The notes: generated from the sequence alone by a model not told the origin. Shown: positions 20,401-30,644, numbered from the stretch's first letter. The stretch: 64,000 bases of DNA from Prochlorococcus sp. AG-347-E03 (GCA_003279115.1 QCBG01000002.1:62001-126000); one strand, 5' to 3'. Made by a program: numbers and translations.

Positions 20401-21141
20401 ATGGAATTTAATAAAGCTCTAAATATAATCGGACTAAGAGTTTTAAGTGATAACGTCATTTGGTTGTGGGTAAAAGATAAATCCGTTGTGGTTGTAGATC
20501 CATCTGTTCACGAACCAGTTATTAGATATATAAATGAAAACAATTTTCATTTAGAAGCTATTTTGCAAACTCATCATCATTCAGACCATATTGGAGGCAC
20601 GAAGTCTCTTATTGAGAAATGGCCAAATGTAAAGGTGATTGCTTCCTGCAAAGAAAAAAAGCGAATACCTTTTCAAAATATATCTGTAGAGGATGGAGAA
20701 ACTTTGAATATTTTAGGTGAAGAAGTAAAAATAATTGAAGTATTGGGACATACAAGCTCACATATTGCCTTTTTTTTGAATGGGGAAAATCCTGTTCTTT
20801 TTATTGGTGACACATTATTTTCTGGAGGCTGTGGAAGAATTTTTGAGGGAACTTATCAACAAATGTATTCTTCACTTGAAAGAATCAAATCTTTACCAAA
20901 AAATACTCTCATATATTGTGCACATGAATATACAAAGGCAAATATATTGTGGGCATTGAATCTCAAGCCAAAAGATCAAGATATAAAAAATAAACTTTCG
21001 GAAGTTGAAAAAAAACTTTCTCTTGATGAATTGACAATTCCATTTTTACTTGATGAAGAGATGAAAATAAACCTTTTCTTAAGAGCAAAAAATTTAGAAG
21101 AATTTACTTTTTTAAGAGCAAATAAAGATTTATGGGTTTAA
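20401..21141 (+). CDS. gloB: Hydroxyacylglutathione hydrolase-like MBL-fold protein (glyoxalase II)
   Basis: [67 protein letters not shown]. Track start 20230 lies within antisense hisG; ATG at 20401 is more likely. Confidence 0.9.
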   Translation: MEFNKALNIIGLRVLSDNVIWLWVKDKSVVVVDPSVHEPVIRYINENNFHLEAILQTHHHSDHIGGTKSLIEKWPNVKVIASCKEKKRIPFQNISVEDGETLNILGEEVKIIEVLGHTSSHIAFFLNGENPVLFIGDTLFSGGCGRIFEGTYQQMYSSLERIKSLPKNTLIYCAHEYTKANILWALNLKPKDQDIKNKLSEVEKKLSLDELTIPFLLDEEMKINLFLRAKNLEEFTFLRANKDLWV

Positions 21142-21165
21142 ATAAATAGGTATCTTCTTAAACAA

Positions 21166-21558
21166 ATGTCCCCCAAACAAGTAATCAAAACATCAAATGC
21201 TCCAGATCCAGTAGGACCTTATAATCAAGCAATAAAAGCTGGGAATTTTATCTATTGTTCTGGTCAAATTGCTATAGACCCAGCTTTAAATGAAATAACA
21301 TGTTTAGGTAATATAGAGAAGGAAACTATTCAAGTTTTAAAAAATCTCGCAGAAGTTCTTAAAGCTGGTGGAGCCAAAATAGAGGATGTTATAAAAACAA
21401 CTATTTACTTAACTGACTTAAGTAATTTTCAAATTGTCAATAAAATATACAGTGATTTTTTTAATATTGAGAATCCTCCAGCAAGGGCCTGTGTGGAAGT
21501 TTCATCTTTACCAAAAGGAGTTTTAATTGAAATAGATTGCGTCGCATTTCTAGATTAA
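21166..21558 (+). CDS. RidA family (YjgF/YER057c) deaminase
   Basis: PDPVGPYNQAIKAGNFIYCSGQIAIDP, FFNIENPPARACVEVSSLPKGVLIEIDCVA. Confidence 0.92.
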   Translation: MSPKQVIKTSNAPDPVGPYNQAIKAGNFIYCSGQIAIDPALNEITCLGNIEKETIQVLKNLAEVLKAGGAKIEDVIKTTIYLTDLSNFQIVNKIYSDFFNIENPPARACVEVSSLPKGVLIEIDCVAFLD

Positions 21559-21643
21559 TTTCTAATTATTGAGAAATTTGAAATATGAACCAATTGTGCA
21601 CCATAGTTGTATAGATTATTAGTTGATAATTCATCTTTGATCT

Positions 21644-21871
21644 ATGTCAGCAGCAAAGCTTAATATAGATGAACTGGAAGCAGGTTATCCTTTATTTTGC
21701 AAAGCTCTTAGACTATTAATCTTAAAAGGAAACTCAGTTAAAGATATAGAAAAAACAGTGTGTTGGGGTCATCTTGAAACTTTAAATAGATGTCTACCTG
21801 GTAGGTATAAGGCACCAACATATTTAATGGCTTTAATCAAAAGAGATATTGCAAAGCCAAATAATTATTAA
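21644..21871 (+). CDS. Small conserved cyanobacterial protein (possibly DUF3136)
   Basis: 75-aa ORF, ELEAGYPLFCKALRLLILKGNSVKDIEKTVCWGHLETLNRCLPGRYKAP; family name from recall only. Confidence 0.55.
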   Translation: MSAAKLNIDELEAGYPLFCKALRLLILKGNSVKDIEKTVCWGHLETLNRCLPGRYKAPTYLMALIKRDIAKPNNY

Positions 21872-21877
21872 AAAGGA

Positions 21878-22117
21878 TTAGTCTTCTAAATAAAATTTAT
21901 CAATATCCATTGAAAAGTCTTTTTCCTTGTCTGATATTTCTTTATTATCTAAAAATATTGAAAGACTTACAAAATTCTTACCGAAACTAATATTTGGATA
22001 GACATCCCTTTCTTTACATAATTTCTCAATTTTCATCATGAATTTACTAATTTTTGAGTATTGCTCAAATTCAAATCTTTTTTCAATCCTTAAAGGTGAT
22101 TCTCTTTCATTCCACAT
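21878..22117 (-). CDS. Carboxysome-associated pterin-dehydratase-like protein (acRAF-like)
   Basis: 79-aa PCD-like ORF (PLRIEKRFEFEQYSKISKFMMKIEKLCKE...PNISFGKNFVSLSIF) at the 3' end of the cso operon. Confidence 0.75.
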   Translation of the reverse strand: MWNERESPLRIEKRFEFEQYSKISKFMMKIEKLCKERDVYPNISFGKNFVSLSIFLDNKEISDKEKDFSMDIDKFYLED

Positions 22118-22191
22118 TAAATTTTTTAAACAAAACTTATTACACTATACCTTCAACAAAGTTACTCAATAAATTTTTGAAGTTAAAATTT

Positions 22192-22440
22192 TTAGTCACT
22201 CTCCCAATAATCAATAATACCTCCAATAGTTAAATCGGTTTGAATTTCTGGATTAGGACAAGCAAATCTAGCGGCAGAGCCACTAGAAGTAAAAACCCAG
22301 TTACCTTCTCTGGCACCAACAGGATCAACAGCAACTAATTTCTTTCCTTTATTATTTTCTAAAATTCGTAAATTCATATAACCTAAGCCAGCGACTCTTT
22401 GAGTACAAACCATCCTTCCTAATACCTTCATAATTTCCAC
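22192..22440 (-). CDS. csoS4B: Carboxysome vertex (BMC-P) protein CsoS4B
   Basis: MKVLGRMVCTQRVAGLGYMNLRIL...AVDPVGAREGNWVFTSSGSAARFA...DLTIGGIIDYW. Confidence 0.92.
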   Translation of the reverse strand: MEIMKVLGRMVCTQRVAGLGYMNLRILENNKGKKLVAVDPVGAREGNWVFTSSGSAARFACPNPEIQTDLTIGGIIDYWESD

Positions 22441-22458
22441 AATTTCTATCCTCCTTTT

Positions 22459-22710
22459 TTATGACTTATCAGGATCCCAATGATCAATTATTCCAACAAT
22501 CGTCAAATCACTTGGATAAGATTTGCTTCCCGCAGCTTCCCTAGCAGCAGAACTTCCAACACAAATAACCCAATCTCCTGGCTTACAACCAACAGCATCT
22601 ACCGCAACCTTACTTGAAGAACCATCCAAAACAACCTGTAGATGTTTATGTTCAAAACCAGGAATCCTATTGGTAGAAACAAGTGGTTTTACAACCTTGC
22701 AAATTAACAT
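22459..22710 (-). CDS. csoS4A: Carboxysome vertex (BMC-P) protein CsoS4A
   Basis: MLICKVVKPLVSTNRIPGFEHKHLQVV...AVDAVGCKPGDWVICVGSSAAREAAGSKSYPSDLTIVGIIDHW. Confidence 0.93.
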   Translation of the reverse strand: MLICKVVKPLVSTNRIPGFEHKHLQVVLDGSSSKVAVDAVGCKPGDWVICVGSSAAREAAGSKSYPSDLTIVGIIDHWDPDKS

Positions 22711-22712
22711 AA

Positions 22713-24242
22713 TTAGTGAGCCTCCTCTGTTTTTTTATCTAAAGACATTCCAATAATTTGGGCGGAATGAATGTTGTCTCTATCTCTAATAGTAGAGCAA
22801 GTATGCAACAAACCTTGATCAACTAAATTTTTATACCTAATTGATATCGCATTATTAACCCTTTCACAATCTTTTATTGCCCTCTCTTTTGCGCCGGGTA
22901 CTTTGCCAGAGTAATCAAATCTTATTACTACTGGAATAGGTAGATCTTGAGACACATTTAGTCCAGTAAAAATCTTCACTCCTACATCTAAATCTGGAGC
23001 CCCTTCTTCGACTGTATCTAAATGAGCAAAATAAGTTAAATTTCTTAGATGTACTTCTTTAAAACCTATACCTACTCCAATAAACCTCTCTGCATGTCCA
23101 ATATCTTCATAAGAACCATTATGAAAACTCTTTACATAATCAATTTGAGAAATATTATTGACAATTAATTTATACATAAATTTTTCCAGTCCACTGAGTT
23201 TATCTTTTGAAAATTGCTTAGAAATTGTCTGACAAATTTCTTTTTCCGCATCCTCTTTTGAAAAGTTTATTGTTGAATTATAAATTTCTAAAGTAGAAAT
23301 AGTTTTTTCTAAATCAATCCCTCCATCACTAGTTGGCATATGTATTTTTAATGAATCAGTATCTGTATCAAGTCCAATTAACATTAAATCCACAGAAGCA
23401 CCACAGCAAAAGCTATTCTCTACAGCCTCTTTAAAAGCATATAGTTTACTTCTCCCTTCTTCCGCAGCTAACTCGTCATTACTCCCATGAGCTGCGCATC
23501 CCTGATGCAAAGGATCTACAGAACTAAAATGATAAGTTACAACCTTTAAGTACCTAGTATCTTTATGGGCTTCATTAGGGATATTCTCTCTATATCTTTT
23601 ATGTTCAGTTTTTACCCATCTATTTACTGTATTTTCAATATCAAAAAGTGCACCAGCATGAGATCTTCTTCTCACTGAACTAAAAGGTATTCTCATTACA
23701 TACGCTACTGAATGAGCTAATCGACCATCCGAACAAGGAGTTATATCAAGTAAATGTATTCCACAATCTAAAAGAAATTTTTCAAAATCTTCCGCACCTC
23801 TACTTCCTGAAGCCCCTTCAAGAGGATCATTTTTAAAAAAATTGTCACTAAGTTTCTCATGTTGTTGAAAAGCACACCATGCATATAAAGCTCTCATATC
23901 GAGAGGTTTAACCCAAGATTTATCTAATACATGAAGAGGTAGATCTATTCCCAAATTTTTTCTTGATATTACCTGAGCTTTACTTATAAAATCTTCATGA
24001 TGTTGTATTCTAGCAATTTCCTTTAAAGTAGGAACAATTTCATCAAAATCACTTTTTATTTTGCTTTCATAACTATATAAATTTTCATTCTGGATACTGT
24101 TAGTTAATTTATGAGATTTTCCAGAATTACCTAAATCGTTTGATTTTTTAGTTTGTGTATGAATATTTTCCGTAAAAGTTTTCATTGGAGCTGTAGGCCC
24201 CAATGTGAAGTTCTTGGCTTTTGCCAGTCCTCTTAAAGGCAT
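22713..24242 (-). CDS. csoS3: Carboxysomal carbonic anhydrase CsoSCA (CsoS3)
   Basis: CsoSCA-like DITPCSDGRLAHSVAYVMRIP, YHFSSVDPLHQGCAAHGSND, in cso operon position. Confidence 0.93.
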   Translation of the reverse strand: MPLRGLAKAKNFTLGPTAPMKTFTENIHTQTKKSNDLGNSGKSHKLTNSIQNENLYSYESKIKSDFDEIVPTLKEIARIQHHEDFISKAQVISRKNLGIDLPLHVLDKSWVKPLDMRALYAWCAFQQHEKLSDNFFKNDPLEGASGSRGAEDFEKFLLDCGIHLLDITPCSDGRLAHSVAYVMRIPFSSVRRRSHAGALFDIENTVNRWVKTEHKRYRENIPNEAHKDTRYLKVVTYHFSSVDPLHQGCAAHGSNDELAAEEGRSKLYAFKEAVENSFCCGASVDLMLIGLDTDTDSLKIHMPTSDGGIDLEKTISTLEIYNSTINFSKEDAEKEICQTISKQFSKDKLSGLEKFMYKLIVNNISQIDYVKSFHNGSYEDIGHAERFIGVGIGFKEVHLRNLTYFAHLDTVEEGAPDLDVGVKIFTGLNVSQDLPIPVVIRFDYSGKVPGAKERAIKDCERVNNAISIRYKNLVDQGLLHTCSTIRDRDNIHSAQIIGMSLDKKTEEAH

Positions 24243-24249
24243 TATTTAA

Positions 24250-26535
24250 TTACCCTCGTGCACCACCTGAAAAGGTAACAAGTTGTCCTTCACGAGTATT
24301 GCCACTTGATCCAGTTATCAAGAAATCTGGCTCTTTCATTTCATCATTCCTTTTTATATCCATCACTGGCATTGCACTCGTCATGCCTGGTCTTGTAGGA
24401 TTTCTTTTTCTTGCTGAAGCTCCTTCAGTACCTGTTACCCTGTTTCCTCTTGCCCAATCATCCCCTGTTATCTTCAACCCAGCAGATTGACCCTCGCCAG
24501 TAATTCTGGATTGTGCTCTCTCTTTTGAAGAATCAAATTCCTTTAAATCTTTTTTTGGGGTAAGTAGGGAATTTTTGTTTTTATCAAACCTAAATTGTTC
24601 TGTCCCTGTTACTGTGTCCTCAGCCATATCGAATGGGCCTGTAATCTTTGAGCCATTTTCATACTCATTGCCTGTTACACCATCTCTTTTTTTATCAGAG
24701 TATTTATCTCTTGAGGGAGAATTTACAGAAAATTCTTCCCATGAGCTTGAATTTTTTCTTTCACTATTGGCATAATTTTTTTCGGATGAATGATTGGAAC
24801 AATTATTACCTAACTGATCTCCTCCAACATATGGGGTTCCTGTTGGATTTAGACAAGCACCTTTGCCTGCTCCAGTCATACTTCCTCCGATACCCGGTTG
24901 TATACCCGTAAGGCGTGCATTTGAGCTACCTCCTAAATAAATTTTTCCTTTATCTTTTAATTCAGTTATTAAGTCAGAATTACAATTTTCCTCAACTTGA
25001 TCTAATCCAGCATATGGTGTCCCAGTTACATTTTTGCAAGTTCCAGGTTCATCGCCAGTAACTTTCTCAGATCTTCCAGTTAAGGTGCCACTAATCTCAT
25101 TAGCGTTATTTGAAAGACTAACTCCAACCTTCATTGCTTCAGGTTTTGGTTTGGATTTACAGAATGACTCGTATTGTTGGGAACCAATATATTCATCGCC
25201 AGTTACATTTTTACAGCTTCCTGGTTCATTACCAGTAACGAATTCAGACCTCCCTACTCCTGTACCAGTTAATGCATTGCCATTTAATGTATTATATTTC
25301 CCGACTTTTTCATGAGATCTCCCTTTAGGATTAGTTTCTGAACCAAGATATTGATCGCCTGTTAATTGATGACCAGATCCTGACTCATCTCCAGTTACAA
25401 GTGCAGATCTCCCAGGTAAAGAACCAGATACTTTTAATCCGTCAGCTGTGTTACTATGTTTAACCTTTGAAGGATTTTTGGGAACTTCTCCACAATATTC
25501 CTTTGACTGATTTGCAGAACTATATTCAGTACCAGTTACATTTTTGCAAGTTCCAGGTTCATCGCCAGTAACTTTCTCAGATCTTCCGACCTCATTACCT
25601 GTGACTTTATTACCAGCTGATGTTGAAGTTACTGAGGATCTAGTTGGCTGTTTATATTCAGGTTGATTTTGGCAAAATTGATTAAGTACTTCGGATCCTA
25701 AATATTGTGTACCTGTGACGCTTCTACATGTACTAGCTTCATTACCAGTAGTTTTTAACGATCTATTAGCCTGTGTTCCAGTTACTGTTTGTCCAGAATT
25801 AGTTTCACTTTTACCAACTTTCCAACTTGCATCAGCAATATTCATTTTTGATCCATTTTTATTTGGTCCACATGGTCTACATTTACCATTTCCTTTTTTT
25901 GAGGTTGCTCCAGTTTTACTTCTTAATTCCCTAACTCTTTGAGATATTTCTCTGCTTGATAAATCTGGATCTCCTCTTCTAGCTAAAGATGCTGCACTAC
26001 TATTTTGTTTAGAAGCTGATTTGCCATGTTTAGATTGAGCTTCTCTTCTTGCCAAAACAATATCTCTACTTGTATTGGTGATAGGTTTTCTTTTTTGAGT
26101 TACCCTTCTTTTAATTTTAGTATTTAGAACTTTATTCTCTGAATTACCAGAATTTGATAAGTCAGGGCTTTTATCTGAAGTTATTTTTATTTCATTTACT
26201 TGGATCTTTTTATTAGCTTCTGTACGAGTTCTATCAGATGAATTTATGGCTGATTTGCCATGAGTTGACATTGCTTTCCTTCTTTCAATTACAAGTTCTT
26301 TGCTGGATAAATTTTTAGAAAAGGATTTTTTATTCATTTTTGCTGTTGGAATATGTTTTTTCGCAGTATTTGTATCAATGGAAGATTTTATCCCAGAAAT
26401 TTGCATATCATCAGATGTACGAACCCTGTCTTTAGTAGTGGAAGAATTGGCAACAGCTTTTTTTCCGCTATCACTCATAGCTTTTCTTCTCTCTAATGCA
26501 ATTTCTCTACTAGTTTTCATTGACATAACCTTCAA
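24250..26535 (-). CDS. csoS2: Carboxysome assembly scaffold CsoS2
   Basis: Four N-terminal repeats (e.g. SREIALERRKAMSDSGKKAV), about six middle repeats with VTG[TND] and Cys, C-terminal repeats. Likely start MSMKTSREIAL. Confidence 0.95.
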   Translation of the reverse strand: MKVMSMKTSREIALERRKAMSDSGKKAVANSSTTKDRVRTSDDMQISGIKSSIDTNTAKKHIPTAKMNKKSFSKNLSSKELVIERRKAMSTHGKSAINSSDRTRTEANKKIQVNEIKITSDKSPDLSNSGNSENKVLNTKIKRRVTQKRKPITNTSRDIVLARREAQSKHGKSASKQNSSAASLARRGDPDLSSREISQRVRELRSKTGATSKKGNGKCRPCGPNKNGSKMNIADASWKVGKSETNSGQTVTGTQANRSLKTTGNEASTCRSVTGTQYLGSEVLNQFCQNQPEYKQPTRSSVTSTSAGNKVTGNEVGRSEKVTGDEPGTCKNVTGTEYSSANQSKEYCGEVPKNPSKVKHSNTADGLKVSGSLPGRSALVTGDESGSGHQLTGDQYLGSETNPKGRSHEKVGKYNTLNGNALTGTGVGRSEFVTGNEPGSCKNVTGDEYIGSQQYESFCKSKPKPEAMKVGVSLSNNANEISGTLTGRSEKVTGDEPGTCKNVTGTPYAGLDQVEENCNSDLITELKDKGKIYLGGSSNARLTGIQPGIGGSMTGAGKGACLNPTGTPYVGGDQLGNNCSNHSSEKNYANSERKNSSSWEEFSVNSPSRDKYSDKKRDGVTGNEYENGSKITGPFDMAEDTVTGTEQFRFDKNKNSLLTPKKDLKEFDSSKERAQSRITGEGQSAGLKITGDDWARGNRVTGTEGASARKRNPTRPGMTSAMPVMDIKRNDEMKEPDFLITGSSGNTREGQLVTFSGGARG
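25022..25077. repeat. Copy 1 of a 56-nt exact direct repeat within csoS2
   Basis: ccagttacatttttgcaagttccaggttcatcgccagtaactttctcagatcttcc; identical to 25532-25587. Confidence 0.95.
25532..25587. repeat. Copy 2 of a 56-nt exact direct repeat within csoS2
   Basis: Identical to 25022-25077; offset 510 bp (170 codons). Confidence 0.95.
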
Positions 26536-26612
26536 TTGTGAAACTTTTTAAAAAGACTTTCTCCAAAAAATTAAGTTCTTATGGAGAAAGTTATTTACTA
26601 CGAAAAGTAGCT

Positions 26613-26954
26613 TTAACGTCCTTGGAAAACTACAAAAGCTGTTCCTTGACTTTGAGTGTAAGCATCGTATCCGATGATTCTTACATGATGATCAGGGTAT
26701 GCTCTATGGCATGCCTCTAATTCGCTCACTATCAAGTTAAGATCTTTTTCCCCAAAGAATGGGAGTTTCCAATAAGACCAATAAGTTTGCATACATCCAC
26801 TTGGATGAACATGCTCAATAACTGGACTCCAACCTTGAGCAATTATGTAGGCAATTTGGTCATATATTTCTTCCTGGGTCATCGGTGGTAAGAAACCGAA
26901 TGTTTCCAGGGTTGCAACTGTTTGATAGTCGCTTACTGTGCTCTGGAAAGGCAT
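26613..26954 (-). CDS. rbcS: RuBisCO small subunit
   Basis: ETFGFLPPMTQEEIYDQIAYIIAQGW...YWSYWKLPFFGEKDLNLIVSELEACHRAYPDHHVRIIGYD. Confidence 0.97.
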   Translation of the reverse strand: MPFQSTVSDYQTVATLETFGFLPPMTQEEIYDQIAYIIAQGWSPVIEHVHPSGCMQTYWSYWKLPFFGEKDLNLIVSELEACHRAYPDHHVRIIGYDAYTQSQGTAFVVFQGR

Positions 26955-27043
26955 AATTAATCAAAATGTGAATGTAATTACTCGTAAAAACGAGATTTTA
27001 ATAAGTTTGAGGAGAATAAATCTACTCAATTTCGAAACTTGAG

Positions 27044-28459
27044 TTAACCCTGAACATCAAGCTTGTCGACAGTGTCAAACTCGAACTTAATTTCCTTCCA
27101 AGTTTCTAGAGCAATAGCTAATTCAGGACTATGCTTAGCAGCTTCCATAAGAATGTCTCTACTCTCTTTTTCGATTTCGCGACCAGCATTTCGTGCTTTT
27201 ACACAAGCTTCTAAAGCAACTCTGTTAGCTGCAGCTCCAGCAGCAGAACCCCATGGATGACCATGTGTTCCTCCACCGAACTGAAGGCAGGAGTCATCAC
27301 CAAAGATCGCTAGAAGTGCAGGCATATGCCAAACATGGATACCACCTGATGCGACTGCAAATACTCCAGGCATTGAACCCCAATCTTGATCAAAGAAGTT
27401 ACCTCTTGATCTATCTTCAGGAACAAATGACTCTCTTAAGTTGTCAATATAACCAAGAGTTGTTTGACGATCACCCTCTAGTTTTCCAACAACGGTTCCA
27501 GTATGTAATTGGTCTCCTCCAGATAGTCTCAAACATTTTGCAAGAACTCTGAAGTGAATACCATGCTTTGGATGTCTATCAATAACAGCATGCATAGCTC
27601 TATGAATATGCAAAAGCATGCCATTTTTACGACACCAATTAGCTAATCCAGTATTTGCAGTAAAACCACCAGTTATATAATCATGCATGATGATTGGCAT
27701 ATCTAGCTCTTTTGCAAATTCAGCTCTTTCATAGAGTTCTTCAGGAGTGTTAGCAGTACAATTTAGATAGTGACCTTTAACTTCTCCAGTTTCTCGCTGA
27801 GCAAGCTTAACTGCTTCTGCAACAAACTCAAATCTTTCTCTCCAACGTTGGAATGGTTGAGAATTAATATTCTCATCATCCTTCGTTAAATCAAGACCTC
27901 CTCTAAGACATTCATATACAACTCGACCATAGTTTTTACCAGATAATCCTAATTTAGGTTTGATGGTACAACCAAGTAGAGGTCTTCCGTATTTGTTAAG
28001 TCGATCTCTTTCAACTACGATTCCATTTGGTGGACCACCGCAAGTTTTAATGAAAGCAATTGGGAATCTAATATCTTCTAGACGTAGATGTCTAAGAGCT
28101 TTAAATCCAAAAACGTTTCCTACAAGAGATGTTAATACGTTTGTAATTGAGCCTTCTTCAAAAAGATCTAAAGGATATGCAATAAAAGCATAGAAAGCTT
28201 CAGGATCTCCAGGAACGTCTTCGATTCGATAACAACGTCCTTTATAAAATTCTAAGTCTGTAAGTAACTCGGACCAAACTGTTGACCAAGTACCTGTTGA
28301 AGATTCAGCGGCAACAGCTGCTGCAACTTCTTCTCTTGGAACACCTTCCTGACCTGTACATTTGAAACAGGCTAGTAAATCGGTGTCTAGGGGGACATAT
28401 TCTGGAGTCCAGTAGGTATCTCTGTACTCCTTTACCCCTGCGTCATACTTCTTACTCAT
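27044..28459 (-). CDS. rbcL: RuBisCO large subunit, form IA
   Basis: [65 protein letters not shown]. Confidence 0.98.
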   Translation of the reverse strand: MSKKYDAGVKEYRDTYWTPEYVPLDTDLLACFKCTGQEGVPREEVAAAVAAESSTGTWSTVWSELLTDLEFYKGRCYRIEDVPGDPEAFYAFIAYPLDLFEEGSITNVLTSLVGNVFGFKALRHLRLEDIRFPIAFIKTCGGPPNGIVVERDRLNKYGRPLLGCTIKPKLGLSGKNYGRVVYECLRGGLDLTKDDENINSQPFQRWRERFEFVAEAVKLAQRETGEVKGHYLNCTANTPEELYERAEFAKELDMPIIMHDYITGGFTANTGLANWCRKNGMLLHIHRAMHAVIDRHPKHGIHFRVLAKCLRLSGGDQLHTGTVVGKLEGDRQTTLGYIDNLRESFVPEDRSRGNFFDQDWGSMPGVFAVASGGIHVWHMPALLAIFGDDSCLQFGGGTHGHPWGSAAGAAANRVALEACVKARNAGREIEKESRDILMEAAKHSPELAIALETWKEIKFEFDTVDKLDVQG

Positions 28460-28528
28460 AAGGATAAATTTAGGTCTGTGTAGGGAAAATAATTATTTTG
28501 CAAAATTTATAAATCTTGCTTTACTTAA

Positions 28529-28840
28529 TTAGTCCTTTTGACCAAGAAATTCACCGTTACCTAGAGCAGGTTCAACTTCTCTATGAGGACGAGCAATAAT
28601 GTGAGCTGCAACTAAACCGTCACCAACTCTTTCACAAGCATCAGCACCAGCTCTTACAGCTGCGTTAACTGCGCCTGTTTCGCCTCTAACTAATACTGTG
28701 ACATAACCGCCACCAACGAATTCACGACCAATAAGGCGAACTTCTGCTGCCTTTGTCATTGCGTCTGCTGCTTCGATTGCAGGTACAAGTCCGCGTGTCT
28801 CGATCATGCCGAGAGCGATACCCATTGTTTCTGTAGCCAT
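28529..28840 (-). CDS. csoS1: Carboxysome shell BMC-H protein CsoS1
   Basis: MGIALGMIETRGLVPAIEAADAMTKAAEVRLIGREFVGGGYVTVLVRGETGAVNAAVRAGADACERVGDGLVAAHIIARPH. Confidence 0.97.
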   Translation of the reverse strand: MATETMGIALGMIETRGLVPAIEAADAMTKAAEVRLIGREFVGGGYVTVLVRGETGAVNAAVRAGADACERVGDGLVAAHIIARPHREVEPALGNGEFLGQKD

Positions 28841-28858
28841 TGTCTACTAAATACTAAA

Positions 28859-28872
28859 TGTGGAATGTTCAA
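28859..28872. repeat. TGTGGAATGTTCAA copy 1, upstream of csoS1
   Basis: 14-nt exact match to 29090-29103. Confidence 0.85.
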
Positions 28873-29062
28873 TTCGAAGAATGCTTCATTAAGTACTTAT
28901 AAGTCAAGCGTTTTCGACAAAATCTCCATTAATGTTTTTTCTATGATTCATAAGTTAAACTTATCACCCTTGGTACTATTGATATGTCAATACTTATAGA
29001 AATTAGTTAGTGCATCAAAACATACTGTTGTGTTAAGAAAAAATTTACATTATGTTATTTCC

Positions 29063-29120
29063 GTACGAGACAGGCCCTGTCTATACAGGTGTGGAATGTT
29101 CAACCTTTCCTGTCTCCGTA
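29063..29120. promoter_or_regulatory. Dyad-rich region upstream of rdgB / csoS1, possible structured leader or operator
   Basis: GAGACAGG (29067-29074) pairs with CCTGTCTC (29109-29116), extended by flanking GTA; nested CCTGT-CTAT-ACAGG and GACAGG-C-CCTGTC. Confidence 0.5.
29090..29103. repeat. TGTGGAATGTTCAA copy 2, upstream of rdgB
   Basis: 14-nt exact match to 28859-28872. Confidence 0.85.
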
Positions 29121-29167
29121 TCAAGCTTTGAAGTAAGATAATATTCACAGTAAATTTATTTGTTATT

Positions 29168-29752
29168 TTGAACCTTCCAGTTCTAACGATTGCTAGTGGC
29201 AATCAAAGAAAAGTATCTGAAATTTCAGAGATGCTGGATGTTTTGTCTTTAAAGGTTCAGAAGCAACCAGAATATTTAAATGTCGAAGAGACTGGAAACA
29301 CATATTTTGAGAATGCACTTCTAAAAGCAAAAGCAGCTGCTTTAGAGACTAAAACTTGGGCATTAGCTGATGACTCGGGTCTTGAAGTAGATGTTTTAGA
29401 TGGTCGGCCAGGAATTTATTCTGCTCGATATGCCAAAACTAATGATGAGAAAATTAAAAAATTAATTAATGAACTTTCTGATAGTCCTTATAGGAGTGCA
29501 AGATTTATAAGTTGTATGGTTTTGTGCGATCCCTCAGGAAACTTAGTTAAAGATACAACAGGAATATGCTGGGGAGAAATTCTTAAGAACCCCAAATATC
29601 CAAACGGGGAATTCGAATCTATTTTTTGGGTAAAAGAGTCTAACTGTGTTTACGGTGAGCTCTCACAATCACAACTAAATAAATTAGGTAGTAGAGGTAA
29701 AGCTGCAAAAATTATGTCACCTTTTTTAAAAAAAGAGATAGGTTTAAGTTAA
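29168..29752 (+). CDS. rdgB: RdgB/HAM1 family non-canonical purine NTP pyrophosphatase
   Basis: IASGNQRKVSEISEML, EETGNTYFENALLKAKAA, ALADDSGLEVDVLDGRPGIYSARYA; TTG start. Confidence 0.93.
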   Translation: MNLPVLTIASGNQRKVSEISEMLDVLSLKVQKQPEYLNVEETGNTYFENALLKAKAAALETKTWALADDSGLEVDVLDGRPGIYSARYAKTNDEKIKKLINELSDSPYRSARFISCMVLCDPSGNLVKDTTGICWGEILKNPKYPNGEFESIFWVKESNCVYGELSQSQLNKLGSRGKAAKIMSPFLKKEIGLS

Positions 29753-29776
29753 AAAAAAGTTTAAATTAAAAAATTC

Positions 29777-30547
29777 TCAATAATTTGAAATTTCTTCAAT
29801 TGCTCTAATAGCAGCAGCTGCTGCTTCTTCTACATCTCCTTCTTTCCCGGCGAGAGTTAATCTACCAAAAGCTCCAACTGCCTTAACATCAACAACCGTT
29901 ATATTAGATGCCTTTTCAGCTTCATTTGCTGCTTTTAAAACATAACCAGCAGGTTCAGTTTCTAATATAAACATACTCATTCCAGATTGAATCATTGATC
30001 CACTTCTGTTTTGTCTATTTATTAAAACAGCATGATCTGGAGTAATCGCACGAATGACTTCAGTCCAACTTGTTGAAGGTTTTGTTCTTTTTCTAACTTC
30101 ACTTCCAATAGCATCTAGAACAACATCTCCAGAATGTAAAACAGTGCTTTGATCTTTATGATATAGAGCAAGTGAACCAAATGCTCTTTCTACAATCATC
30201 TGACCAAGTCTTACATTACTTGCTTTTAAGGCAATATCTGTGACTCTGTGAACGGCCATCCCAGGCGAAACTTCCATCCAAAGACATGAATCACCAGGAA
30301 TAGGTAAAAAACCTCTACTAACCGTACCCATATATGCAGCTAATTGAGGTTGAAGAGAATCTAAAAAAACATATGTTCTTAACTCAATTTGCTCAACTTG
30401 ACTTGCTTGTCTGGATACCAAAGACTTTTCTGAATCAGTTGTAATAAAACAGCTAGCACCACTGGCCTGAGATTGCACCTCAGATCCTGTGACAAGAGAA
30501 CTCCCTTTTTTTCGGTTCCCTCTGTTTAAACTAGAAGTTGGTTCCAT
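29777..30547 (-). CDS. csoS1D: Carboxysome shell BMC-T protein CsoS1D
   Basis: 256 aa, tandem BMC domains ([76 protein letters not shown]). Confidence 0.92.
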   Translation of the reverse strand: MEPTSSLNRGNRKKGSSLVTGSEVQSQASGASCFITTDSEKSLVSRQASQVEQIELRTYVFLDSLQPQLAAYMGTVSRGFLPIPGDSCLWMEVSPGMAVHRVTDIALKASNVRLGQMIVERAFGSLALYHKDQSTVLHSGDVVLDAIGSEVRKRTKPSTSWTEVIRAITPDHAVLINRQNRSGSMIQSGMSMFILETEPAGYVLKAANEAEKASNITVVDVKAVGAFGRLTLAGKEGDVEEAAAAAIRAIEEISNY

Positions 30548-30644
30548 TCACGCGACTATAACTGATAAGGGTTCATTTTTTCTATTAAATTTACTTGCAT
30601 GCTTCCCACAAAACGATAACTTCAAGTAAAAGATATGCATTTTT

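Noticed and set aside
24221-25942. Several plus-strand ORFs (24221, 24575, 24648, 25034, 25715)
   Set aside because: Antisense shadows of the repetitive csoS2 coding sequence; no independent family features.
24250-26535. Programmed -1 frameshift making a short CsoS2 form, as in some proteobacterial carboxysomes
   Set aside because: I did not see a convincing slippery heptamer plus structure; the single frame is intact.
24250-26535. csoS2 repeats as a CRISPR-like array
   Set aside because: Repeats are in-frame protein repeats inside one ORF with no uniform repeat-spacer pattern or cas genes.
27063-28193. Plus-strand ORFs opposite rbcL
   Set aside because: Antisense shadows of a strongly conserved gene.
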